The notes: generated by a model not told the origin, from the letters alone. Counted from the stretch's first letter, positions 48,165-61,777 are shown. The stretch is 64,000 bases of DNA from Myxocyprinus asiaticus (GCF_019703515.2 NC_059347.1:24699001-24763000); one strand, 5' to 3'. A program made the numbers and translations.

Positions 48165-49174
48165 CCAAGTAATGTACTTATAAGTAATTAACTAACTGAA
48201 CGTTGGTATATGTAGTCTGATTATACGAATTGAAAATGCAATGTTACAATAATTTTTGCATAAACAGTAGTTAGATTGCAGTTGCTAATTACATTGTAAT
48301 CAGATTACACCCAACATTGCACATACTACTTCCATACATCATTAAAATTTTATTAGACCACATAAAACAGAAGATGACTTGCAGATGACTAGCCATGGTA
48401 CTATGTGACTTGTTCTCAATTGAATACAGGTACTGAGCATTTAATTCCAGTGGGTACTGGATTATACTGCACATTCAACAGCAACAGGGGCTTTTCAAGG
48501 TAAAAATTAATACCTACCAACAAGTCAAGAATTCATTTTGGGAAGCATGTTGATCATATCCCTTCTGTTATTTTACGTGTTGTGATTTGACATTGATGTC
48601 TTGATTCTAATAGGCATATATTTTGTTAAAAATTACACTCTCACACCAGGTTAACTTGGTCAAATATGAGCTGACAGAAAGTCTTTTTCTTGGGTACCTA
48701 CCTTGAAATAGAAGCCCAGTACACAGTGTTAGTCATCACTGAGCAATCAGCCTTCATTTCCATGCCATCAGTCAGGATTAAATAGAAATGCCAAAACTAA
48801 TAATAAAACAGTTACTACCATGCATGTATTAATTCATTAAAAATGTATGGTGAAATAAGCACCATGACTGAAATGTGCACTTCAATATAACACTGAGGAA
48901 AACTGGCCACAGCACAGTCATCTGAGGCACATTTTAACATAAACAACAGATCAACACGAGGCTGTGGAGAAGACAAACACATGCTGGAAAAACAAACACA
49001 ACCACAATGTGCTGCTGCTGGGTGGCTTTATCTCCATGTGTTCCTGTTTGTTTGTTCTGCTGAGCAGAATGCTGTGGATGAAATGATAAGTGAAGAGCTC
49101 TTGATTGTACAATGCTGTCACTCCATGCATGACATATCTCAACAGATATGGCTGTTAAAAATCATATCCATGAG
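48165..49174. other. Unassigned DNA
   Basis: No gene, no element ends. Confidence 0.5.
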
Positions 49175-50584
49175 CAGGGGCAGACTGGCCATTGGAAGCA
49201 CCGGGAGTTTTCCTGGTGACCAACTGGGTGTCTTGAAGGTGATGTAGGTGGCCGCCCAGGGCACCAACATGCCCGTGAGAGCCCCATAAATAAACGGAAA
49301 ATCAAGAAACGCATATTGATGTTACAAACATCAGTGATTTCCACTTAAACGAATGTTCTGGGTTCATTGCAAGTTAAGCTCAATCGACAGCATTTGTGGC
49401 ATAATATTGATTACCACATAAAATACTTTTTACTTGCACCTCCTTTTCTTTACAAAAAGAAAAAATCTGGGTTACCGTGAGGCACTTACAAAGGAAGTGA
49501 ATTTAGCCAATCTTTGAATGTTAAAATACTCAAAATACTTTTTTTGTACAGTGTAGCCACAAGACATATACAATATGAGTATAAACATGATTTTAGTGTG
49601 ATAAAATCACTTACTAACCTTTTCTGTGTAAAGTTATAGCCAATTTTACAACTTCATTGCCATGACAATGTAATGTAAACAAACCCTAAAAATGAAATTA
49701 AAATGTCAGTTTAAACAACTTTACAGCTCAAATAATAGATTATTTTCTTAAAGAATAATTAATGTAAGTGTTTCTATAAAATTATAAGCTTCACATTTCT
49801 GCCTTTAAACCCTCCAAAAATTGCCAAATTCACTTCCATTGTGCCTCACTGTAACCTCGATTTTGAAAAAGAGGGATGATGAAAAAGAGGGACGAGTTTA
49901 AATAAATTTTTGTGTCAGTCAACATTATGCCACAAATGCTGTTGATGCAGCTTAACTTGTATTGAACTAGGAATATTCTTTTAAGGTAACACACGTGGAC
50001 CTAACTATTCGACATACAAATCACAATAATTGGGACAACAAAAACATAAACTGAGACAGTTGTTTATTTGCACTCTAGAAAAAAAGTTTAAAGATAATGA
50101 AAATCTTAAAAAAACTTGAAAAACGGTGGAACAATTCTGACTTGTTACAGCAGCTAAAATACACACTTTCCCTTCTACTTGAATGTACATTTGCATGTTG
50201 GGAGAAGAAAAAAATGTTCTTGGACATTTTATTTGTCTGAGCTAAAAAGAGCTTATTTTTAGTGTTTTCCCTTTAAAAATAAAAAAATCCACTCATCACA
50301 TTTGCTGTGGTTCTATAGATGTTTTAAAGTTATGGCAATTTTCGTACCAGTGGATCCCGTTGTCATGATTTTGATTTTGATGCCCCACAAACATGCCGGC
50401 CCTGGTATGATTTTATTGCTTCTCCTTTCCTTTGGCTCATGATTCAGTACAACATTTTTAAATTGAGCCGTAAAATGAAATCATTGAACCAGTGTGTTAT
50501 GGTGTGGTGTGTTGCGGGCCAGGTGTAGTGGGCTGTTCTGGACCAGAAAGTCCAGGGCCACTTTTTAGTCCCAGCCCACCCCTG
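49175..50584. mobile_element. hAT-type element carrying a nested TTAA MITE
   Basis: Ends: CAGGGGCAGACTGG on the left and, inverted from the right, CAGGGGTGGGCTGG. Flanking 8-mers TCCATGAG (49167-49174) and TCAATAAG (50585-50592) agree at 6 of 8, as expected for an old hAT duplication. The interior holds no transposase frame. The TTAA element at 49349-49980 is inserted in it. Confidence 0.65.
49349..49980. mobile_element. TTAA-flanked foldback MITE, 632 bp
   Basis: TTAA at 49345-49348 and 49981-49984. Long inverted arms: about 70 bp are closely matched (TTGCAAGTTAAGCTCAATCG on the left versus ATACAAGTTAAGCTGCATCA inverted from the right; both then read ACAGCATTTGTGGCATAAT), and looser complementarity extends inward for roughly 200 bp per side. 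The element is therefore a large hairpin. piggyBac or Kolobok type by target site; no coding capacity. Confidence 0.85.
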
Positions 50585-50592
50585 TCAATAAG

Positions 50593-51002
50593 ACTAAGAA
50601 CATTTTTGTTTAAGCTTTGTCTCATGTGTTTACATATAAACAGGAGCAGGAATGCCTTATATGTAAAATGCCTATATATTTTCATACATTTATCTTGATG
50701 CTTATAAGTTCACTGTTGTCAAATTTTTATTGTATTTTATTGTATTTAATTTTTTGTTCAAATAGGCCTTTACTGAAAAAGTCCCATTGAAGCGTTTCCC
50801 AGTGTACACTGGGGCATGAATAATTAATATGGTTACATTGTTTAACCATTTTCCACATTTTATTTACATTGATGTTGTTGTGTTTGTTGCCCTGTGTAAC
50901 TTGTGATGCCAGGATTAGTTTGTGTTTCTATGAAAAGTGATCAGATAGTTGATTGTACATTTACAAAGTGTTGAGGTCTGTGGTGTAGTTAAGGTATTTA
51001 TC
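50593..51002. other. Unassigned DNA
   Basis: AT-rich; nothing assignable. Confidence 0.5.
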
Positions 51003-51005
51003 CAT

Positions 51006-51036
<31 letters not shown>

Positions 51037-51041
51037 TTTTA
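51003..51041. repeat. (TTTA)n microsatellite
   Basis: About nine TTTA units. Confidence 0.95.
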
Positions 51042-53222
51042 TGAAATGAAGCACAAACTATTGAAAAATGTAATCTAAAAAAATGTAAATAAAGAGAACA
51101 ATTTCCATAGAACTCTTTTATGTTAACACAACTTAAAAAATCCACTTGATGTAAGTTAATTTAAATTGGTAATTGTTACAATGATGGAATAAAGGAAACT
51201 TTACATTTTTATTTGTGTAGACATTTACTTTAAATCATTTATTTAAAAAATAAAAAAATAAAAATAAAATAAAACATGCAAAAAAACATTTATTTATTTA
51301 TTTATTTGGTATTTTGTACAAATACAGTATAGTTTTTCTATCAAGGGTCCTGGAGACAGTTTTAGAATATTAGTTCCCCTCAGGACATAATAAAAAGACC
51401 CATGAGGGACAGGTTGGCTCTTCTGTCACATTGCTATAATGGGGTCACTTGGGAAAACCTGTTGAGTATGATAATGTGAATTACTCCCACAAGGCCAGTG
51501 GTAGCTCATAAAATGCAGACAACATGCAACAACACAAGACAGAAATAATACTCAATCACCTCTGCCCAAATCTGAACATTGTTCCAAACTGAATGCTGTC
51601 CTTGTGGAGGTTATTAGTGTTTCAAGTTATTAAATTAGTTAGGCAAGAGAAGCTGTTCATTTCAGTAATTTTGTTTGGCACAATGTTAAGTGGAAATTTA
51701 CCTTTAGATATGTACACATTTATATATACATTAAAATTCAATCAATGTGTTGTCACAGGTTTGCATTTTTCGGCTATTTTACAATGTAGCTCATCCAATA
51801 GAATTTAAAATCCAATAAGGAACTATCCATTTAACAAAAACACTTTTAGAACATTTAAATGTCATTGCAACAATATGTGATCTTAAAACAGGTTGGTGTT
51901 GATCATGTTGATGTCACTGACCTACATTTAAAAATGTGATAGAAGCTAACAAACTCCAATTAAGAACTTTAATAGAGCAAAATTGGGTATATTTGCTAAT
52001 CACCTAATGTTACAATTGTTCAATGATACAGGGACACATGAAAAAGGATTAAAGTCTATCTTCCTCAGCGTGGGCTACAGACTTCATCAGGTACAACAAC
52101 TGATCAAGCAAGTTGAGTATCAGCCAGCCATGGAGCACAGTCCAAAAGCTTCAACATTAATCAAACATAATTGGTGCTTAAAGTCTTAAATTATTTATTA
52201 TTGTGAAATCTGACAGTGCTGCTCAGAAGCAAATTGGGATCATCTTCCATGACCACCAAGGATTTGGAGATTAAGCCAGAACTAAGTTTATTTCCTCCAT
52301 ACGGCTTTTATCCCCGCAAACGAACCGTTTAAACGGATCACCCGCGACTGATAACTGTGTTACTGTAAACGAGAAATGAGGCTGTTCCTCTTAAGATCCT
52401 CTTCTCTTCCACCCCCACCCCCCACCCTGGTCTAATTGTGCCGTGGATCCCTGTGGGTTTAGATGTTTGACACTGCGAAATGCTCTTAAATCCTCTTCAC
52501 TCTCTTCCTTGCGCTGCACTCCCTATCTAGAGCCAAAAGGATGTATGTCGAATTCGTAAATTTATCACTTTGCAAAACGGTGCATTAAATGAGTGCGGAC
52601 ACGCTCTGATTTGATATGCTGACTTAAGAGAAGAAGTTCTGATATTTCAAAATGAGTTTGGATCATGGCGCCAACCCTCCCCCACTCTGGCCTCCCCTTA
52701 CACCCTCCTCTGCCTCTTCGCTGCTTCTGTTGTCTTCTTCAGGCAGCAAATATAACCAGTCTCTTTCTTTTTCTGGTTCTTTAGACTATACAGTATAAGG
52801 TGTCCAGGTCTCTTACTGTCACTGCCAGCTCTATACAGTACATGTAATCAACATTCTGTCTTATTAGCAATTATTTGCAGCTGGATGAGCTGAAAATAAA
52901 TAGAATAATTAATAATCTGATGCTTTGATGTTATTCTGATGTAAAGAATCCATTATATATTATGCTCGACTCAAAAATGGCATTAGAAGACACCATGTTC
53001 ACAGTTTCACTTTGCATTTAGATCAATACCGGAAGACACACAGAATAAGAATTCTTGTAATCCTTCTTAATCCATCAAAACTGTCACATTAATACAAAGC
53101 ATGCAGTGTTAGCTTTGTTTTCAAAGTGTAATCCTTGTGTTCCTACCCATTTGAGGTAATGCATGAGCCCATTCTGTAGTGTTCTGCCAGTTCAGACCAA
53201 AAAGCCAAGTGGCCTCCTGGCA

Positions 53223-53256
<34 letters not shown>

Positions 53257-53743
53257 AAATACTGAAGGTATTTTACTTTAAAGTGACTTAATAGGTTAGA
53301 GCAGATTTTATACAAAGTCTCACTGTCAAAATTAACCTCTTTTAGAAAAGATGTATTATGCAACAGGCTCTCTCCTTTTTTTTTATTTTTTAAAAAAGAT
53401 TGTAAGAACATTTTGAATTGAACATATTGAATTGAGACTGCTGTGATAAAGTTGTATTTATTTTAATTAGGCTTGTCAATTTAACATGTTTGTTTTTGTT
53501 TTTAACATTAATTATAAAAAAAAAATAAAGCAAAAAAATAAAATAAAAAAAATCAAGTAGCACTCATGGCATGAGTCGTCGTAAAACAATGAGACACAAT
53601 GTAACGTCCAAAGATGTCCTTCCATCTACCGTACACATACATAGACCAACAATTAAAAAAAGAAACAAATATGTGTGATGCGAGAGCATGTTCTGTGTAT
53701 GCGATCATTAAGTTTACCTTGGACAGATTGCCAAACTCTATAA
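51042..53743. other. Unassigned DNA, part possibly conserved non-coding
   Basis: No gene. 52330-52760 is less AT-rich and lacks simple repeats, which in fish genomes often marks conserved non-coding DNA; this cannot be tested here. A run of about 31 A at 53223-53253. Confidence 0.45.
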
Positions 53744-55362
53744 TACAGTGGATATAAAAAGTCTACACACCCCTGTTAAAACAGCAGGTTTTTGTGATGT
53801 GAAAAATTAAGATAAATCATATCAGAATTTTTACTCCTTTAAATGTAAAAATTACAACCTATGCCATGCCACTGAAAACCAAAGTGACACATTTCAGAGA
53901 AAAATTAAATAAAAATAAAAAACTTAGAATAACCTAACTGCATAAGTGTGCACATCTCTGAACAAATACTTAGCTGAAGCACCCTTTGATTTTATTACAG
54001 CACTCAGTCTGTTTGGATAGGAGTCTATTAGCTTGGCACATCTTGACTTGGGAATATTTTTCCCACTCTTTGCAAAAACGTTCCAGATCTGTCAAATTGT
54101 GAGGGCATCTCCTGTGTTCGGCCCTTTTCAGGTCCCCCCACAGATTTTCTATAGGATTCAGGTCTGGGCTCAGAATGGGCCATTCCAAAACATGAATCTT
54201 TTTTGCTGAAGCCATTCTTTTGTTGATTTAGATGTGTGCTTTGGATCATTGTCATGCTGAAAGGTGAAAGACCTCTTCATTTTCAGCTTTCTTGCAGATG
54301 CCAGAAGGTTCTGTGCCAAAATTGACTAGTACTTGGAGCTATTCATGATTCCCTCCACCTTCACTAAAGCCCCAGTTCCAGCTGAAGAAAAGCAGCCTCA
54401 AAGCATGATCTGCCACCACCATGCTTCACCATGGGTATGGTGTTCTTTTGCTGATGTGCTGTGTTGTTTTTGCACCAAACATACCTTTTACAATTTGGGG
54501 CAAAAGGTTCAATCTTGGTCTCATCAGACCATAACACATTTTTCCACATGGTTTTGGGAGACTGAATATAGGTTTTTGCAAAGTTTATCCAGGCTTGGAT
54601 GTTTTTTTTTTATTTTTTTTATTTTTTTTTTTGTCAGAAAAGGCTTGCCACCCAGCCCCATAGCCCAGACAGATGAAGAATATGGGAGATAGTTGTCACA
54701 TGTAGGGAGCAACCAGTACTTGCCAAAAAGAGCTGCAGCTCCTTTAATGTTGCTGTAGGCCTCTTGACAGCATCCCTGACCAGTTTTCTCTTTGTCTTCT
54801 CATCAATTTGGAGGGACGTCCTGTTCTTGATAATGTCACTGTTGTGCCATACTTTCTCCAGTTGTTGATGACTGTCTTCTTGGTGTCCCATGGTATATCT
54901 AATGCCTTGGAAAAAAAAATTGTAGCCCTCACCTGAGTGATACATTTCAACAATGAGATCCCGTTGATGCTTTGTAAGCTCTTTGTGGCCCAAAGCTCTT
55001 GTAGTAGCATGCAACCGAGAAGATGTCAGAAAAATCCTACAAGAACAGCTGAGATGTATTTGGAGTTAATAAGAGTCACTTCAAGTGAAGACAGGTGTGT
55101 ATTATTTCACATGAGCTTGATGATTGGTTGATTCTGAACACAGCCACATACCCAGTTATAAAAGGGAGTGCACAGTTATGCAGTTAAGTTATTCTAAGTT
55201 TTTTTTATTATTATTATTTATTTTTTCTCTGAAATGTGTCACTTTGGTTTTCAGTGGCATTGCATATGTTGTAATTTTTACATTAAAGGTGCAAAAAGTC
55301 TTTTTACATCACGAAAACCTGCTGTTTTAACAGGGATGTGTAGACTTTTTATATCCACTGTA
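53744..55362 (-). mobile_element. Tc1-like transposon with long inverted repeats
   Basis: 1619 bp with TA at both boundaries. The arms match over about 210 bp: TACAGTGGATATAAAAAGTC at the tips, TGTTAAAACAGCAGGTTTT next, and CCACTGAAAACCAAAGTGAC further in. Long arms of this kind are seen in IR/DR-type Tc1 elements such as the Sleeping Beauty group. The transposase is broken, so the copy could move only with a helper. Confidence 0.9.
53970..55014 (-). pseudogene. Tc1-like transposase, frameshifted
   Basis: N-terminal part (55014-54634): MHATTRALGHKELTKHQRD and an HTH region damaged by an A-run (near 54909, YNFFFQGIRY), then TGRPSKLMRRQ-like linker in a second frame. Middle part (54549-54364): [13 protein letters not shown] with the first catalytic Asp. 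A T/A-rich insertion (54600-54632) lies between. C-terminal part (54215-53970): [19 protein letters not shown] with the catalytic Glu. The second Asp region is degraded. Several frameshifts; ancestral length about 340 residues. Confidence 0.85.
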
Positions 55363-58130
55363 TTTAATGATATGGAAATAAAACAAACCATATGTTGACT
55401 TCTAAAGCCACTTTTTGAATGCATATTATATGCTTTACTTATCTGACAAAATAACTTGTCTTTGTTTGTTTTATTTTTTGTTTAGTTTTTTCATTGGTGG
55501 GCTTTTCTCAGCAAATATGTGATTATTAATGATGAAGTTTCAATAATCACTATAACATGCAATTAATTTGATTGGATATTTTTAATCAATTGACAGTCCT
55601 GTCTTTTATTTCTTCTTGGTCTCACAAATGGATGTAGCTGTGACGATAACTTCACAGTTAATATACTGAGCCAGTTCTGCAAAGTTCACATAAGAAAAGC
55701 TACAGTATTTGCTTTCATTGGCACTACATAAAGTTTTTCTCTGATATGTTCCTTCATGGATTGCAGATAAAGTTGCTGGATCAATCATGCTTTCTGATCC
55801 ACTCAAGTCCCAACCCAGTGAAAAGAAATCTCTGTAAAGTGTAAGTGAACTTCTGCCATAGATTCAGCATCTCTAGAGACATTCAAACAAGACTGAAAAA
55901 GGCTTTCATGACAACTAAGACTGTTAGGCCTTCCCCCTCACTGTTTCACTTTCCCCTCTTTTAAAACCTTTGGTCACCACAACATCCTTTTATCTCTCTT
56001 TTCCCTTGAACTCCATTTGTTTGGACAGTACACAAGAACAGCCACAGGGCCCATTCTAGACCTGCATCCTTGCTTGCTTTGTGTGCAAGGTCATCTTGGA
56101 CATGCACAATCTAGCTTGTCTAACAAATCATGGTCAGAACCAATGGTCTGTATAATAATGTAGTGTCTAATACACATTGGTTATAACGGCCTGTTAAGTC
56201 CATATACCCTGAACCAAAACTCTGCTGCTTGGGACATGCTGAAATGATGTACTGAGATTCTGTGGTGGCACCTCTCCTCTTTCCACAAGTAAACAAGCCA
56301 TAATTAATTGTACAGCGTGTAAATTTAGCCCAGAGGCACGGAGGCCATCTAAACCCTCACCACAAGGAACAGTCTTGGCAATAGCCACACAATATTTTTA
56401 ATTCAACCTTTTCCTGCTAGGCCCAACAACCGGGCTCTCTGTGTAACGTCTCCCGTGAGAATAAAACCATCCAGACTTTTGCTGTCATTTAATATTAGAA
56501 TAATATTGCAGTGTTGGTGATATGTTGATTCAACAAAATGCATGAGTAACACAACAAGACCTCTAATCATATGATGGGCATGACTGTGACAAAAGTGAGA
56601 ACGATGTCATAGATAGCTATCGCAATGTTTACAGTATGCACTCTTAATATAGATGACGCTGAAGGGTTTTACAGGAGAGCTTTTCAATCTGCATGCCCAG
56701 ACATGCTTAAAAATGCACGTACCCATTTTCCCTTTTGCATGCATAGATCATACATTGCACAGATGCAGTCAAAATAAACTCTTTTCTATTTACCCTATTT
56801 AAGTTACATGTCCTATATGGCTACTGTCTCAAATTTACCAAAAAATAGTGCAGACCATGTCCTCAAAAACTTGATCGGGTCATCTGGCCTCACTCTGGCC
56901 CTAAATCAGTACAAATGAACAGATTATTTAAGCGTAAAATGCAGTTTCTACCAGGTGCGTACTCTCAAAGGTGCATTAGATGGAGCAAGTCAAGGCATAA
57001 ACATAAGGCTAATGCGTGGATGTAGCAGCAGGGTCTTTGAACCCTCCAGGTGCAGCTGTATGTTGACTGATGGAAACAGACTTCGGCCACGATCGCTACA
57101 CCTCAACTGCACCAAACGAGCTATTGTGTGCACTAAGAAGTATTGTTATACTTCGACTTGTTTATCAAAATATAAGTTACTGAACAATGCATCTTTTTCA
57201 GAAGATAGCTGAGGTTGAGAGTGTGTATTTACTATATGTGTGTGAGATGTTCCAGTGGGGTCTTATTTGGCAGTAGGAGAATATAACTACATCTTTCCAT
57301 GATTATCCGCAGGCAAGTTTGCACCATTTTCCTCTGTGTGCTGTTTCAAAAACCCTAATTCTTTGAGCAAAGAGTGTGTGTCAGTAGGTTTACGAACATG
57401 TATGAATCCCACGGGTCCCGTAGTCTACGTCGAGCTCCATTTTATCCCCTGTTGTTTTGCTATTCAAAAGCTGCTGTCCTTGTCTCTATCTATGTGCCCA
57501 CATACTCATTAAAAACAAATATGTCCTCATTAGCAGCAAGGCATAGATCACACGTGTACACATCAGTCTGCTGAGTGTGTTCCTGCAAACATAACAGCCC
57601 TCCTATCATGAATCTCAAAGACATTTTTTATTTTACTTCCTTAGATCTCATACAACTAGTTATTGTACATGTATGTGATGAATGCATTAGTGTATGGTTT
57701 TATGAAAACTACACTCTCATTTTCATCTCATTTCCATAAAAAATAAGTTGCAGGAAATATAATAATCACAAGTTGTGGAACTCAAGTCAAGCCATGGAAA
57801 TGGCAGCATAGCTAGAGGATTCTGTCAGGTCATGAGGGCTAAAGTGAATGAAAAACTCAAGTAAAGACAGTCTCCTCAGCTTTTGCCCTTTATTTTCACT
57901 CTCCCTCCTCCAGATTCATCTGTAGCCTGCAGCGCACTGCCAGTCTTTCTGGGGGGGAATTGATGAGAGCAAGGTGCAAATGTTCCCTTCGCTCTACACT
58001 TATTGCCTCAGGCCTTGCTGTGATTTCCTCTTAAATTTCTGTGAAGCTTCCAGTGTCTCTTCCTCCAAATGTTCAGAAACATCTATGCTTAAAGCTCAAT
58101 AATGTTTCCAAGGCCTTGTGCTGCCTGCTT
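55363..58130. other. Unassigned DNA
   Basis: No gene supported. Open frames here are all under 90 codons and lack domains (for example the 85-codon plus frame at 56955). Confidence 0.5.
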
Positions 58131-58138
58131 CTATAGCT

Positions 58139-58741
58139 CAGTGATTCCCAACCAGGGGTTATTTGTACTCCAGAGGGTACTTAAACAGGTTCCAGGGGGT
58201 ACTTTGAAAGATTTAGCTTTTGCTTTGATAAGTCAGTATAACATTAAAGTCATATCTTGTCATTAAAATATAAACCAATGTTGGTTTGTTCGCTTCTAAG
58301 TAATATTTCATCCTTGTTGAAATTCTATGGTATCTACATTCCACCACAAAGAGTCCAAAAGTTCCCATCTGGATTTCACTTTTCTTTTTTTTTTTTTTTC
58401 TTTTTTTTTCAGAGAAAGTTTATCTATAGGCAGATAAGCTCAGGTGTCTTTAAGCTGATGTGTGTAATTCATTCGCAAATCCCAGCTTTATACTGACAGT
58501 CAACTATAAGTAAGCCATTTGTTGTTTGATTTCACCAAAAGGTGTAAAACTGTGGCTTTGTGGCACTATCAACTGTTTGTTTGAACGGCCCATTAAACAG
58601 CAACACTGGCTCAACCAAATTTGGGATGGGGCTATCTGTTTGCACAACCAGTGGAAGATGGGGGAAGTTTTCTGGAATCTGTTTGAAAAATGACACACTT
58701 CAGCTTCAAAAAGGAGGAAGCTTCTTCGTAAGTCTGTTTGT

Positions 58742-58816
<75 letters not shown>

Positions 58817-58971
58817 TATTTATTTAATAATAAATGTTATAATGCTAAATTATATCCAGTATAATTTGTGTCAGAAATTAATACATTTCTGGTTTGGTGT
58901 TGATGATGGTGTACTTGAGCCTTACTGCTAGCTGTTGGGGTACCAAAGACAAAAAAGGTTGGGAAATACTG
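58139..58971. mobile_element. hAT-type element, 833 bp
   Basis: Ends: CAGTGATTCCCAACC on the left and GGTTGGGAAATACTG on the right, inverted with few mismatches. Flanking 8-mers CTATAGCT (58131-58138) and CTCTAGCT (58972-58979) differ at one base. No transposase frame. It contains the (AT)n tract at 58746-58809. Confidence 0.8.
58746..58809. repeat. (AT)n microsatellite inside a hAT element
   Basis: About 32 AT units, giving the tyrosine/isoleucine-rich tail of a spurious 123-codon frame that crosses it. Confidence 0.95.
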
Positions 58972-58979
58972 CTCTAGCT

Positions 58980-60851
58980 AACCCCAATGAAATATGCTAG
59001 CAGCGTGAGAAGGTAAACTGAACTGAAAAAATACTATAGAAAACCATGTGTTGAATAACAGAGAAGTGTGGTGGAAGAAGGGTGAAGCAGCAGTTGATTG
59101 GAGGGTCACCATGCTGTGCAAAGGACACAGGTTGAGATCAAGGCATAGGCTGTAATTAGTGAGGCAAAGCTCTGAATATGAGCCCCACTGCACAGTGTGG
59201 GGAAGCAACATGTTAATTGCTACCTTTATCAATGCACAAAAATAGAGCAGGAAGTGTTCACTCAAACCTTACGAATGTGAAGATAGAGGGGGAAAATACA
59301 TTGACATAAAAACAAACTGTTTTTACCTTTACATTTTTGTCACCCTTTGAATGGATGGCAAAGGGGGATTAAACAATTGCTACACTTCCAGATAAAATAT
59401 TGTATGCTCAATGCATGTTGAGATAATTAATTAGCTTGTTTGTTCTGCAATGTTAATGAACTGAGGAAAATAACCAATGATGACATGGAGTGAATACCTA
59501 ATTTGGAATCTATTAAAATTGGAAATATTACAGACAAAAGATAAATGGAGGCCTAAATCAGTTGAAAGATTTAAGCTTAGATTTATCTATGTCTGTTAAA
59601 AACCTGTCTACAGGCTTAATTACATTGACTCAATAAGTGATTAATATATGTCAAATACCATTGCCAGTTACCAGCTATCTCACTTTTTTAAAGTCAATGT
59701 GAATTTTCGTTCGCAACCAGTATGACTTCACGTAATATGTATTCTCACTGAAACAGGAAATTCAATGAGAATAAATGTAGCAACATGATTTTATCCATCA
59801 GGAATTGCTAGGAAAATATTTGCATTCCATATTATAATAGAGCCAGACCCTTTTTAAATATATATTTGGTTATTGGTTAACATTATCCAATAGTCCATGC
59901 TGCCTAAGTGACATCAATTAAAAAGGAAGCTGTTTTAGAGGAAGAGCAAGTTATTTTATTTTTTTATTTTTTTTATTTTTTTATTTTTTTATGGAGGCAC
60001 CAATAAATAATTTACAGTAAGACCAGGAACATGCATTAAGAAAGTAAATAGGGTTGACTTTGACATCATGTTGAACTATAACAGCTTTCTTGTATCATTT
60101 ACTTCAGAAAACCAGGCTTAATATCCTGTTTTGCTACCATGACTCAAGCTATACACTTGCTAGTACTATTTAAAAAAAACATTTGACCATGTGACAAGAC
60201 TGATAGGTCACACTGATGTACAATTTTTGTTAGCTTCTCATTGACATTTTAACAAAGGTCTCCAGTGGGCCGCCTGACTAGAAACACTTTTCCGTGGCCA
60301 ATGGCATGCCTTCGAGCGACATACTACCCTCAACACCAAGGCTGGTTAAACCCTCTGCAAGGTTGTCAGTCATTGATCCCTTTAGTGTGGACATGGTCAA
60401 GGGACAGGGATATCATGTCTGGGCTGATTTTGACCTGCCCCTGGAGACTCTAGGCTGGTTGTTTAGTCTTGGGAATTGGCACTAACTGCATTGATGGAAG
60501 CCAGTCAGTATGTTGACATGGTGGTATGGAATGTTACACCTTGTCACGCTACTCCTGGAGAAGAAATGTCTTTCACTGACTGTGTAAAGAGATGCCTGAG
60601 GATTTTCTTTGTCAGAAACACATCAGAGGAGGTTCTACAAAAAGAGTTTTTTATTTTTTTATTTTTTTATAAGATCTCAATGTAATCTCATGAGAATTCA
60701 TATGTATTCTTACCTAAAGTTTGGTTCTAGCAAACATACATTCTCTTACTATGCATAGACACCGAAACGGACAACATTGAAGTATTGACAGCATCTAAAT
60801 GTCATCATTTTACGTACAACACCTATAGAAACTTACAAATGTTTATGTGTA
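58980..60851. other. Unassigned DNA
   Basis: No gene. TTTTATTT-type low-complexity patches at 59954-59992 and 60645-60672. 60260-60490 is GC-balanced with overlapping 62-63-codon frames but has no recognisable protein family. Confidence 0.5.
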
Positions 60852-61171
60852 TGTGGTGAGCAGGGCAGAGCCGAGCGGTGTCTGGGCAGAGCGAGGCCGG
60901 GAAGATAAGTGGTGAATGACTTCCACCTGGGCACCACAACGGCCTCGTGTTCCAGTGAGGGGAGGCTGGAGTATTTAAGGAGAAGAGACAGCGGCAGACG
61001 GGAGAGAGATGCACGAAGCTTGTCCACGTGTTTGAGTGTTTTTATGATTTGACACAGCTGGCTGAAAAGCAGTGCGTGTTTTTGTTTCTTTGTACACAGA
61101 AAAGTGTCATTAAATGTCTATGTGTTTGTCAAGCCATTCCTAGCTTCCTCCTTACCTTCCTAATTGTTACA
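60852..61171 (+). repeat. Solo LTR, 320 bp
   Basis: Begins TGTGGTGAGC and ends AATTGTTACA. A perfect 5-bp duplication GTGTA lies at 60847-60851 and 61172-61176. TATA-like GTATTTAAGG at 60971 and CATTAAATG at about 61108 are in promoter-then-poly-A order. Confidence 0.8.
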
Positions 61172-61176
61172 GTGTA

Positions 61177-61777
61177 CTGTTTGAATTTATTAATATTGAA
61201 CAATTCATAGAATTAATTAGTTAATTATATTTCATTTATAAACAATGGGTTTAGTTAAATGCTATAACATTTATTTAATGCAGCTGACATAATAATATGA
61301 AATTTTAATGGTTTCATTCAGTTCTGTGTGATTTCTGCAGCTCTTTACAATGTTTTAAAGGATTATATCACTTTAACCAAGACTACATTTTAAAATGTTA
61401 AAATGAATTAAAAACTCTGTAATCATTTAATCAATTTGTAAGCATTTAATTTTATTTTTGTTTGCCATAGGACACAAAAGGAGTTTTCAGAATATGCTAA
61501 AAATAAACCACAGAAAACGCCATAAAACAATAATAAAATTAATCCATACATTTGTTAGCTATAATCCAAATCTTCAGACTTCTTTCTGTGAAGAACAGAC
61601 CCAAATTCAAGCCTTTTATTCAACAATCTCCATCTCCATCCACCACAGCGCCGTCGTGCCCGCTGTAAGCGTCAACATGCGTTGGTTTCATTTTCAAAAT
61701 TAAAAAACTGCCGCCTCAAGCATTATGACCAGCGGTTTTATGGCAGTGATGTCGAACGCTCATTGGCTCTCAAGTGT
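61177..61777. other. Unassigned DNA
   Basis: AT-rich, no gene. Confidence 0.5.

Noticed and set aside
58560..58931. 123-codon frame with a Tyr/Ile repeat tail
   Set aside because: The tail is the (AT)n tract read in frame.
60265..60485. Possible exon with two overlapping frames
   Set aside because: No family recognised, no clear splice sites, and both frames are short.
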